From Microbacterium sp. BR1 (lineage in GTDB: Bacteria > Actinomycetota > Actinomycetes > Actinomycetales > Microbacteriaceae), in the NCBI RefSeq assembly GCF_002812725.1, contig NZ_NMUN01000004.1, positions 1-64,000 of the forward strand: 64,000 bases of DNA, in the 5' to 3' direction. The position numbers and the translations under genes are program-made. Positions within the stretch are counted from its first letter, which is position 1, and the number at the start of each line of letters is the position of its first letter. Of this stretch, positions 35,728 through 43,397 are shown piece by piece. Below the pieces are notes generated by a model that was given only the letters and a program-made list of their open reading frames with translations, had not been told where the DNA came from and ran no database searches.

Positions 35728-36965
35728 CCGCTCACAGGATCATCACGAAGAGCCTGACCACCACGGCGATCGCCGCAGTCGCCGCGCTGGCGCTCGCGGG
35801 CTGCGTCGCGAAGGCGGACGTCGCCGCCGCCGACGCGATCACGGTGTCGTCGACCGACGCCGGGTGCGATGTCTCGGCCGCGACCGCCGCCAGCGGCACG
35901 CTCGCCTTCGACGTGAAGAACGAGGGCGACCAGATCACCGAGTTCTACCTGCTGGCGGACGACGGGCTGCGGATCGTCGGCGAGGTCGAGAACATCGCCC
36001 CCGGAGCATCCCGCACCCTGACCGTCGTCGCACAGCCGGGCGAGTACTTCACGCTCTGCAAGCCGGGCATGGTCGGCGAGGGAGTGGGCCGCGCCGGATT
36101 CTCGGTCTCGGGCGACGCCGTCGCGATCGACGGTCCGGACGCCGAGCAGAAGCAGCAGGCCGTCGACCTGTACGCCGCGTTCGTGAAGGACCAGGTCGAG
36201 AAGCTCGTCCCCGCGGTCGAGGAGTTCACCACCGCGTACGCGACCGCAGACGACGACAGGGCCCGCGCGCTCTTCCCGCAGGTGCGCGCGTTCTACGAGC
36301 GCATCGAGCCCGTCGCCGAGGCGCTCGGCGACCTCGACCCGCGCATCGACTACCGTGAGGTCGACGCCGTCGCCGAGGGACTGGACTGGACCGGGTTCCA
36401 CCGCATCGAGAAGGACCTCTGGGTTCCGGCGCTCGACGCGCTGAACGCCGACGGCGAGACCCCGGCCTGGCAGAACTGGACCCCGTCGACGCCCGAGGAG
36501 CGCGCCGCATTCGGTGACGAGCTCGTCGCCGACATCCAGGAGCTCGACACCTACGTGCACTCGGACGACTTCCAGAAGGCGCTCGACGCTCAGGGAGTCG
36601 CGGGCCTCAGCAACGGTGCCATCGCGCTGCTCGACGAGGTCGCCACGGGCAAGATCTCGGGCGAGGAGGACTGGTGGTCGGGAACCGACCTGTGGGACTT
36701 CGCCGCCAACGTCGAGGGTTCCAAGATGGCATTCTCGCTCGCGCGCGACTTCGCGGCATCGAAGGGTGATGCCGGCGCCGCCCTGGTCGACGAGATCGAT
36801 GCGGGTTACGCGGCGCTCGAAGCATCCCTCGCCAAGCACGGATCGCTCGCCGAGGGCTTTGTGAACTACCGTGAGCTGACCGATGAAGACAAGCGCGAGT
36901 TCACCGACCTGATCAACGCGCTCGCCGAGCCGCTTTCGCGGCTCACGGTGACCGTTCTGGAGTGA
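35724..36965 (+). CDS. efeO: Iron-uptake lipoprotein EfeO
   Basis: EfeO is the extracytoplasmic iron-binding component. The 413-aa product has a signal sequence with lipobox LALAGC (C27). An N-terminal cupredoxin-like domain follows (about 30-135), and then the M75 helical domain with the metal-binding HxxE motif in GFHRIEKDLW (H226, E229). The ATG follows AAGGAGCC and overlaps the efeU stop by 4 nt. efeB follows after 1 nt. Confidence 0.93.
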   Translation: MTAHRIITKSLTTTAIAAVAALALAGCVAKADVAAADAITVSSTDAGCDVSAATAASGTLAFDVKNEGDQITEFYLLADDGLRIVGEVENIAPGASRTLTVVAQPGEYFTLCKPGMVGEGVGRAGFSVSGDAVAIDGPDAEQKQQAVDLYAAFVKDQVEKLVPAVEEFTTAYATADDDRARALFPQVRAFYERIEPVAEALGDLDPRIDYREVDAVAEGLDWTGFHRIEKDLWVPALDALNADGETPAWQNWTPSTPEERAAFGDELVADIQELDTYVHSDDFQKALDAQGVAGLSNGAIALLDEVATGKISGEEDWWSGTDLWDFAANVEGSKMAFSLARDFAASKGDAGAALVDEIDAGYAALEASLAKHGSLAEGFVNYRELTDEDKREFTDLINALAEPLSRLTVTVLE

Positions 36966-36966
36966 T

Positions 36967-38313
36967 GTGAGCGAGACGACTCCGCCTGTCGGCGGGACGG
37001 ATGCCGGGGCCCCCACCGCGGGCGCCCCGGCATCGCCGTTGCCCGAAGACACCCGACCCGGCCTGTCGCGCCGCGGCCTGCTCGGCCTGCTCGGAGCCGG
37101 GGCGGCGGGCCTGGCCGCCGGTGCCGCGGGCGGTGTCGCCGGGGGCATGGCCATCTCGCGCGCCACGGCCGCGGGCGGCACGGACGGTGTGCACGTCTTC
37201 TTCGGCGCGCACCAGGCCGGAATCACCACGCCCGTCCAGGACCATCTGCACTTCGCCGCCTTCGACATGATGGCGCGCACGAACCGGGACGACCTGGTCA
37301 GCCTGCTGCAGGACTGGTCCTATGCGGCTGCCCGCATGACGCAGGGTCTCGACGTCAGCGCGTCCGGCTCGGTCGGCGGTTCGCCCGAGGCCCCGCCGGA
37401 CGACACCGGTGAGGCTCTGGGGCTGCCCGCGAGCTCGCTCACGATCACGATCGGGGTCGGCCCGAGCCTGTTCCAGAACGCGGACGGCGACCGCTACGGC
37501 ATCGCCGCGCGTCGGCCCGCGGGGCTCGAGCGGCTGCCCGCGTTCCTCGGCGACGACCTCGACCCGGCGCTCAGCGACGGGGATCTGTGCATCCAGGCAT
37601 GCGCCGACGACCCGCAGGTCGCGGTCCACGCGATCCGCAACCTCAGCCGCATCGCGTTCGGTCGTGCCCGTATCCGCTGGTCGCAGCTCGGCTTCGGACG
37701 CACATCCATGACCACGACCTCGCAGGCGACGCCGCGCAATCTGTTCGGCTTCAAGGACGGCACGGCCAACATCCTGGCCAACGACCGTGCGGGGCTCGAC
37801 GAGCACGTCTGGGTCGGCGCATCCGACGAACCCGCCTGGATGGCGGGCGGTTCGTACCTGGTCGCGCGCAAGATCGCCATGATCATCGAGTCCTGGGACC
37901 GCGTGCGTCTGTCGGAGCAGCAGCGCATCATCGGCCGGTCCAAGGGCGAGGGGGCGCCGCTGTCGGGCGGCGGCGAATTCACACAACCCGACTTCCGGGC
38001 GACGGATGCCTCGGGCCGGACGGCCATCGACGCCGCGAGTCATGTGCGGCTGGCGCATCCGACCCTCAACGACGGCGTCCGGATCATGCGTCGCGGGTAC
38101 AACTTCGTGGACGGCAACAACCAGCTCGGCCGCCTCGACGCGGGCCTGTTCTTCCTGTCGTACCAGCGCTCGCCCGAGCAGTTCGTGAAGATCCAGCGCG
38201 CGCTGTCGACCGACGCGATGAACGAGTACGTGCGCCACGTCGGGTCGGGCATCTGGGCCGTCCCGCCGGGGGCCTCTGCGGCATCCTTCGTCGGCGCCGG
38301 GCTGTTCGCCTGA
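36967..38313 (+). CDS. efeB: Dyp-type peroxidase / deferrochelatase EfeB, Tat-exported
   Basis: EfeB is the haem peroxidase of the EfeUOB system, thought to oxidise Fe(II) or release iron from haem. The 448-aa product has a twin-arginine signal (SRRGLLGLLGAGAAG, R35-R36) and the Dyp signature FGFKDGTAN with its catalytic Asp. The proximal haem His lies in HVRLAHPTLNDG. The GTG start lies 1 nt after the efeO stop, so translation is coupled. It is convergent with the acyltransferase gene. Confidence 0.93.
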   Translation: MSETTPPVGGTDAGAPTAGAPASPLPEDTRPGLSRRGLLGLLGAGAAGLAAGAAGGVAGGMAISRATAAGGTDGVHVFFGAHQAGITTPVQDHLHFAAFDMMARTNRDDLVSLLQDWSYAAARMTQGLDVSASGSVGGSPEAPPDDTGEALGLPASSLTITIGVGPSLFQNADGDRYGIAARRPAGLERLPAFLGDDLDPALSDGDLCIQACADDPQVAVHAIRNLSRIAFGRARIRWSQLGFGRTSMTTTSQATPRNLFGFKDGTANILANDRAGLDEHVWVGASDEPAWMAGGSYLVARKIAMIIESWDRVRLSEQQRIIGRSKGEGAPLSGGGEFTQPDFRATDASGRTAIDAASHVRLAHPTLNDGVRIMRRGYNFVDGNNQLGRLDAGLFFLSYQRSPEQFVKIQRALSTDAMNEYVRHVGSGIWAVPPGASAASFVGAGLFA

Positions 38314-38320
38314 GCTTTCG

Positions 38321-39493
38321 CTAGCGCGACGGCGGGGGCGGCGTTCGGCGCGAGCCGGTGGGATCCGACCGGCGTCCCTCGCGCCCCGCGAGCGCGGGGT
38401 CGGCGAACAACCAGCCCGGCCGCGGCTCGACGAGGGGCCGGAAGACGCGCCGCACGGGCGCCGTCGCGAGGCCCAGCGCGATCAGCACCGAGACGACCAC
38501 CACGATCGGGAGCCACAGCCAGGTCGGTTCGAGGTCGCGCAGCACACCGGACTCGCGGAACGGGTACAGCACGAACGAGTGCAGCAGGTAGACGTACATC
38601 GTGTACTGACCGAAGTGGGTCCACCACGTGTTCCGCCGCGGCACGAGCACGAGGAACGCCACGCTCAGGACGAGCGCCACGACCATGAGAGCGAGCCGCA
38701 CCCCACCCGCCCACCACTGGGTACCACCGAGGTCGGCGTAGGCGTCGTCGTAGAAGAGCCACGTGCGCAGGTTCATCCGCTCCCACACGTCGAGGTAGAA
38801 CCACGCCACGAAAGCCGCGAGAGCGAGGGCGGCGATCGCCCCGATCACGACGAGCGGCGAGCGGGAGCGCAGCAGCCGCAGTCGATCCACGATGTCGTGT
38901 TCGCGCAGCCACCACCCGAGCGTGAAGAACGGCAGCAGCCCGAGCGTGCGCGAGAGCGAGAAGGTCGAGTCGATGTTCGGCAGGTAGCCCGCGCCGATCG
39001 AGATGAGCACGGCCCAGAGCAGGGGCCAGCGCAGCAGCGCCAGATACGGCAGCACGAGCCGGAAGATCCCGAGCGCGAGCAAGAACCAGAGGGTCCACGA
39101 CGGCTGACTGAGGTCCGGTGCGACGTCGCCCTCGACGATCCACTTCGTCAGCGACCAGAGTCCCTCGAAGATCACGTAGGGGACCAGGATGTCGGTGATG
39201 ACGCGCGCCATCTGCCGGTGCGACGGTGTTCCCGCCTTCGAGAAGTAACCCGAGATGATCGCAAACGCGGGCATGTGGAACGCGTAGATGACCAAGTACA
39301 GCGTGAGCGCGATGTCGGAGTCGTAGGTCAGCCGCTGCACCGAATGACCCAGGACGACCAGCACGATGCACGCGAAGCGGGCGTTGTCCCAGAACGGAAC
39401 GCGCTTCGACGCGCCGGGGGAACGGGGCTTCGCGGTCGCGCCCGTGCCCGCGCCGTCGTCGGCGCTGGAGGGGCGTGGGCTCGCGTCGCTCAT
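38321..39493 (-). CDS. Membrane acyltransferase (acyltransferase-3 / OafA-like)
   Basis: The 390-aa product has about ten membrane helices. The N-terminal FWDNARFACIVLVVLGHSVQRL and AFHMPAFAIISGYF segments are typical of acyltransferase-3 proteins that acetylate surface sugars. The ends are charged, Pro/Arg-rich tails. The acceptor is not known; a cell-wall polysaccharide is likely. A TAGGGT hexamer lies 9 nt before the ATG on the minus strand. Confidence 0.88.
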   Translation of the reverse strand: MSDASPRPSSADDGAGTGATAKPRSPGASKRVPFWDNARFACIVLVVLGHSVQRLTYDSDIALTLYLVIYAFHMPAFAIISGYFSKAGTPSHRQMARVITDILVPYVIFEGLWSLTKWIVEGDVAPDLSQPSWTLWFLLALGIFRLVLPYLALLRWPLLWAVLISIGAGYLPNIDSTFSLSRTLGLLPFFTLGWWLREHDIVDRLRLLRSRSPLVVIGAIAALALAAFVAWFYLDVWERMNLRTWLFYDDAYADLGGTQWWAGGVRLALMVVALVLSVAFLVLVPRRNTWWTHFGQYTMYVYLLHSFVLYPFRESGVLRDLEPTWLWLPIVVVVSVLIALGLATAPVRRVFRPLVEPRPGWLFADPALAGREGRRSDPTGSRRTPPPPSR

Positions 39494-39573
39494 AGGCGTG
39501 CCACCCTACCCTGGCGGTGCGCACCCACGCCGCGGGTTGTGTCCCGGTATTGTCGCGTCGAGGTGAGGTGTTC

Positions 39574-40470
39574 ATGACGGTGATCGATGACGCGCCCGGT
39601 CGGGATCGAGCAATCCCCGATGTGGATTGGCACGTGTTCCCCGAGGGAACGGTACGCGACGTGCTCGAGGCCCCGAGCGGCTCCCTCGCACGGGTGCGGC
39701 TCGGGCCGGAGGACGGCCCCCGTGTTCTGCTCCTGCCCGGGGTGACCGGGTCGAAGGAGGACTTCGTCCTCATGTTCCCGTTGCTCGCGGACGCGGGCTA
39801 CCGCGTCGAGTCGATCGACCTCGCGGGTCAGTACGAGTCGTGGCAGGCCGGCCCGTGGAACCTCGACCCGCCGCGACCCCGCTACGACTACCGCCTGTTC
39901 GCCGACGACTTCATCGCGGCGCTCGAGGACGGCTTCGATGAGTCCGGGCCGGTCCACGTACTCGGCTACAGCTTCGCGGGGCTCGTGGCGCAGCAGGTGC
40001 TGGTCGAGCGGTCGGAGTTCTTCGCGAGCCTCACCCTGCTGTCGACACCCCCCGCGGCGGGTCAGGTGTTCCGCGGCGTGAAGCGCATCGGACGGCTGAG
40101 CGCCGGCGCATCCCCGCGCACGGGTGCTGCCCTGCTGCTGTGGGGGATCCGCAACAACCTCAACCGCGTGCCGCCCCGGCGGATCGCCTTCGTGCGCGAG
40201 CGGTTCGCGTTGACGCGGCGCGACAGCGTGAACGACATCGTCGGCCTCATGATGACGACCCCGGATGTCTCGAGAGCCGTCGCAGCGCTGCCGATCCCCA
40301 AGCTCGTTGCGGTGGGCGAACACGACCTCTGGCCCACGACAGAGCATGCCGAGTACGCGCGCGCGATCGGCGGCGAGCTTCGGCTGTACCCGACGGGGCA
40401 CAGCCCCTGCGAGACGACGCCGCATCAGCTGACGCGAGACATGCTCGCGATGTTCGCCGCCGCGCTCTGA
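39574..40470 (+). CDS. Alpha/beta hydrolase
   Basis: The 298-aa product has the fold's LLLPGVTGSKEDF oxyanion region, the nucleophile elbow GYSFAG, the Asp in AVGEHDLWP and the His in PTGHSPCE. No lid or signal peptide stands out. The substrate is unknown. The ATG follows GAGGTGAGG, a good ribosome binding site, about 20 nt after a TATTGT hexamer. Confidence 0.88.
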   Translation: MTVIDDAPGRDRAIPDVDWHVFPEGTVRDVLEAPSGSLARVRLGPEDGPRVLLLPGVTGSKEDFVLMFPLLADAGYRVESIDLAGQYESWQAGPWNLDPPRPRYDYRLFADDFIAALEDGFDESGPVHVLGYSFAGLVAQQVLVERSEFFASLTLLSTPPAAGQVFRGVKRIGRLSAGASPRTGAALLLWGIRNNLNRVPPRRIAFVRERFALTRRDSVNDIVGLMMTTPDVSRAVAALPIPKLVAVGEHDLWPTTEHAEYARAIGGELRLYPTGHSPCETTPHQLTRDMLAMFAAAL

Positions 40471-40546
40471 GCGTCGGGCGGGCGGCGGACGGCGGGCTCG
40501 CGACGCCCCGGGAATAACCTGGACGGACGCGCGTTACACGAGATAC

Positions 40547-40558
40547 ATTCACTTGAAT
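40547..40558. promoter_or_regulatory. Possible operator upstream of the luciferase-like monooxygenase
   Basis: ATTCACTTGAAT is palindromic (ATTCA-CT-TGAAT) and lies in an AT-rich patch 40 nt before the gene, next to a GATACAT -10-like stretch. It matches 30737-30748, upstream of the YceI-like gene, at 10 of 12 positions. The 12-mer CGCGCGTTACAC (40528-40539) is also shared with that region (30761-30772). Confidence 0.4.
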
Positions 40559-40598
40559 AGAAGCGCCGCGGACAACCCGGACGCAGAGGGAGAAGATC

Positions 40599-41813
40599 GT
40601 GGACGTGAACACCACAACACCCGCCGCAGGGCCTGCCGTGCAGTTCGGCATCTTCACGGTGAGCGACATCACCGAGGACCCGACGACCGGCACGACCCCG
40701 AGCGAGGCGGAGAAGATCCGCAATACGATCGCGATCGCCAAGCACGCGGAAGAGGTCGGGCTCGACGTCTTCGCCCTCGGCGAGCACCACAACCCGCCGT
40801 TCTGGTCGTCGTCCCCGACGACCACGCTCGGGTACATCGCCGCGCAGACCGAGCGACTCCTGCTCTCGACCGCGACGACCCTCATCACCACGAACGACCC
40901 GGTGAAGATCGCCGAGGACTACGCGATGCTCCAGCACCTCGCGGGCGGTCGTGTTGACCTGACGCTCGGGCGCGGCAACACCGGTCCGGTCTATCCGTGG
41001 TTCGGTCAGGACATCCGTCAGGGCGTTCCCCTCGCGATCGAGAACTACGCGCTGCTGCACAAGCTGTGGCGCGAGGACGTCGTCGACTGGGAGGGCCGGT
41101 TCCGCACCCCGTTGCAGGGGTTCACGTCGACGCCCCGCCCGTTGGACGACGTCCCGCCCTTCGTCTGGCACGGCTCGATCCGTACGCCCGAGATCGCCGA
41201 GCAGGCGGCCTACTACGGTGACGGATTCTTCGCGAACAACATCTTCTGGCCGGCCGAGCACTACCAGCGCCTGATCGGGCTGTACCGCCAGCGCTTCGAG
41301 CACTACGGCCATGGCACCGCGGCGCAGGCGATCGTGGGTCTCGGCGGCCAGGTGTTCATGCGCGCCAACTCGCAGGATGCCGTGCGCGAGTTCCGCCCCT
41401 ACTTCGACAACGCGCCGGTCTACGGGCACGGCCCGAGCCTCGAGGACTTCTCGGAGATGACGCCGTTGACCGTCGGCTCGCCGCAGCAGGTCATCGACCG
41501 CTACGCGGGCATGCGCGACCTGTTCGGTGACTACCAGCGCCAGCTGTTCCTGATCGATCACGCGGGACTCCCGGTCAAGACGGTGCTCGAGCAGCTCGAC
41601 ATCCTCGGTGGCGAGGTCGTTCCCGTGCTCCGCAAGGAGCTCGCGAAGAACCGTCCGGCCGAGGTGCCGGATGCGCCGACGCACGCGGCTCGTGTCGCGC
41701 TCGCCGCAGCGGGTGCTCTGCCGGTGCCCGGTGGCAAGCTCGCCGCGCAGAAGTCCGAGCCCGTCGTTTCGGGGTCGTCCTTCGGTGCCGCCGCGACGCG
41801 TCGGGGGGTCTGA
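40599..41813 (+). CDS. Luciferase-like FMN-dependent monooxygenase, CE1758-type
   Basis: The 404-aa product has the bacterial-luciferase fold, with VQFGIFTVSDIT at the start, EVGLDVFALGEHHNPPFW, and the LAGGRVDLTLGRGNTGPVY flavin-site region. It and the next gene form the two-gene 'LLM duo' of the CE1758/CE1759 families (TIGR04036/TIGR04037), in which the partner supplies reduced FMN. The substrate is unknown. The GTG at 40599 follows GAGGGAGAAG. A palindromic operator candidate lies just upstream. Confidence 0.88.
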   Translation: MDVNTTTPAAGPAVQFGIFTVSDITEDPTTGTTPSEAEKIRNTIAIAKHAEEVGLDVFALGEHHNPPFWSSSPTTTLGYIAAQTERLLLSTATTLITTNDPVKIAEDYAMLQHLAGGRVDLTLGRGNTGPVYPWFGQDIRQGVPLAIENYALLHKLWREDVVDWEGRFRTPLQGFTSTPRPLDDVPPFVWHGSIRTPEIAEQAAYYGDGFFANNIFWPAEHYQRLIGLYRQRFEHYGHGTAAQAIVGLGGQVFMRANSQDAVREFRPYFDNAPVYGHGPSLEDFSEMTPLTVGSPQQVIDRYAGMRDLFGDYQRQLFLIDHAGLPVKTVLEQLDILGGEVVPVLRKELAKNRPAEVPDAPTHAARVALAAAGALPVPGGKLAAQKSEPVVSGSSFGAAATRRGV

Positions 41814-41814
41814 C

Positions 41815-42459
41815 ATGACCGCCCGTCGGATCGCGGTCGTGACCGCGGGGCTCTCGAACCCGTCGACCACACGCCTGCTCGGTGACCGGCTCGCCTCGGC
41901 GACGGTCCGCGAGCTCGCGGTGCGGGGGATCGAGGCCACGGTCGACACGATCGAGCTGCGCGACTACGCGCACGACATCACGAACAACCTGCTGACCGGC
42001 TTCGCTCCGCCCGCGCTCGAGGCGGCCATCAACACGGTCGTCTCGTCGGACGCGCTGATCACCGTCACGCCGATCTTCTCGACCAGCTACTCGGGCCTGT
42101 TCAAGTCGTTCATCGACGTGCTCGACCCGGACGCGCTGACGGGAAAGCCGGTGCTGATCGGGGCGAACGCTGGCACCCCGCGCCATTCGCTCGCGATCGA
42201 CTACGCCATCCGTCCCCTGTTCGCGTATCTGCACGCGGATGCCATCTCGACGGGCGTGTTCGCGGCCTCGAGCGACTGGGGAGCACAGGGCGACGGCGTC
42301 GCCCCGCTCGGCGACCGCATCGACAAGGCCGCCCGTGAGCTCGCCGATGCGCTCGCACGGCGCGAGACGGCCGAGTCGGCCGATCCCTTCGACCCTGCCA
42401 ACTACCTCGGTGAGGGGCGCTCGTTCGGCCATCTGCTCGGCGGCCTCGCGGGGGAGTAG
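41815..42459 (+). CDS. FMN reductase, CE1759-type
   Basis: The 214-aa flavodoxin-like NADPH-dependent FMN reductase begins MTARRIAVVTAGLSNPSTTR, a phosphate-binding loop. It contains VTPIFSTSYSGLFKSFID, typical of the NAD(P)H:FMN reductase family. It follows the luciferase-like gene with a 1-nt gap and would deliver reduced flavin to it. The frame is open upstream; the ATG at 41815 was chosen from family length and spacing. Confidence 0.9.
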   Translation: MTARRIAVVTAGLSNPSTTRLLGDRLASATVRELAVRGIEATVDTIELRDYAHDITNNLLTGFAPPALEAAINTVVSSDALITVTPIFSTSYSGLFKSFIDVLDPDALTGKPVLIGANAGTPRHSLAIDYAIRPLFAYLHADAISTGVFAASSDWGAQGDGVAPLGDRIDKAARELADALARRETAESADPFDPANYLGEGRSFGHLLGGLAGE

Positions 42460-42500
42460 CGCGACTCGCTCGAGTCCTCCCGAGAGCGCTGCTCGTCGCC

Positions 42501-42537
42501 GAGTCAGCCCCCTATCGCACGTGTAGGGGGCTGACTC
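42501..42537. repeat. Perfect 14-bp inverted repeat between convergent genes
   Basis: GAGTCAGCCCCCTA (42501-42514) pairs exactly with TAGGGGGCTGACTC (42524-42537), with a 9-nt loop. It lies 42 nt after the FMN reductase stop, between convergent genes, and could act as a terminator, although there is no T-tract. Confidence 0.85.
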
Positions 42538-42619
42538 GTGCGTAACCGGCGTAGTCGGCGGCTCCAGCTCGGCCGGGGGCGCGGACGGAGCTGAGGGATG
42601 CCTCGGGCCCGACCCGTCC

Positions 42620-43219
42620 TCAGGCGCGGGGCGTGCGACGCCAGCGCGCGGCGAGCACGGCGTCGAGCGCCACGCCCAGCAGCAGTGCGACCGCGATCGA
42701 GGCCAGGATCGCCAGCACCGGCGCACCGGGCAGCAGCGTGGCGACGACGGTGCCGACGAGCGCCTGGTAGCACGCCCAGCCGAGTGCGGCCAGCGCCGCG
42801 AGCGGCAGATACCGCGGGGCCGTGACCCCGCCCGCACCGGCCGTGAGGTTGACGGCGAGGCGGGCGAAGGGGATGAAGCGCGCGGTGAACACGATCGCGG
42901 CCGTGCTGCGCTCGAGGCGGGCCCGCGCCCACGAGAACAAGACCGCAACGCGCGGTCGGCGCATCCATGCCCATCTCTCGAGCCCCACGCGACGGCCGAT
43001 GAGGTAGCAGACCGTGTCGCCGAGGAACGCGGCGACGGCGGCGACGGCGATGATCGCGACGAGGGACGGATCCCCGGCCACGACGCTCAGCGCGGCCAGC
43101 GCCGTGACCGCGGTCTCGCCCGGGATCACGACGAGGAACGCGTCGCCCAGCACGAGCCCGAACATCGCGACGAGAGCCCACGGGCTCGCGGCGACGGCGG
43201 CGAGGACGTCGTCAATCAC
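42620..43219 (-). CDS. DedA-family membrane protein
   Basis: The 199-aa product has five or six helices and DedA motifs: GDAFLVVIPGETAV, FLGDTVCYLIGRRVG and FTARFIPFARLAVNLTAG, the last with the conserved Arg pair. DedA proteins are phospholipid flippases/transporters, including undecaprenyl phosphate recyclers. The frame is open to 43438, but the extension is Arg/Pro-rich and unlike the family. The GTG at 43219 lies 6 nt after a weak -10-like TACCCA on the minus strand. It is divergent from the glycosyltransferase fusion. Confidence 0.85.
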   Translation of the reverse strand: MIDDVLAAVAASPWALVAMFGLVLGDAFLVVIPGETAVTALAALSVVAGDPSLVAIIAVAAVAAFLGDTVCYLIGRRVGLERWAWMRRPRVAVLFSWARARLERSTAAIVFTARFIPFARLAVNLTAGAGGVTAPRYLPLAALAALGWACYQALVGTVVATLLPGAPVLAILASIAVALLLGVALDAVLAARWRRTPRA

Positions 43220-43397
43220 CCCCTGTGGGTACCAAGGCCGGATGAACGGCGAGCGAACGCCGCCCTGTGCGGGGCGTCCGGCGGTGCACGACGCGGCGGC
43301 ATCCGTTCGGTGACGCGGATGCGTGCGCTCGGTGAACTCTCGGTGCCCGGGGCGGTTTCGGCGCGTCGGGGTGATCCGCGGGCCCCACCCTGGACGT

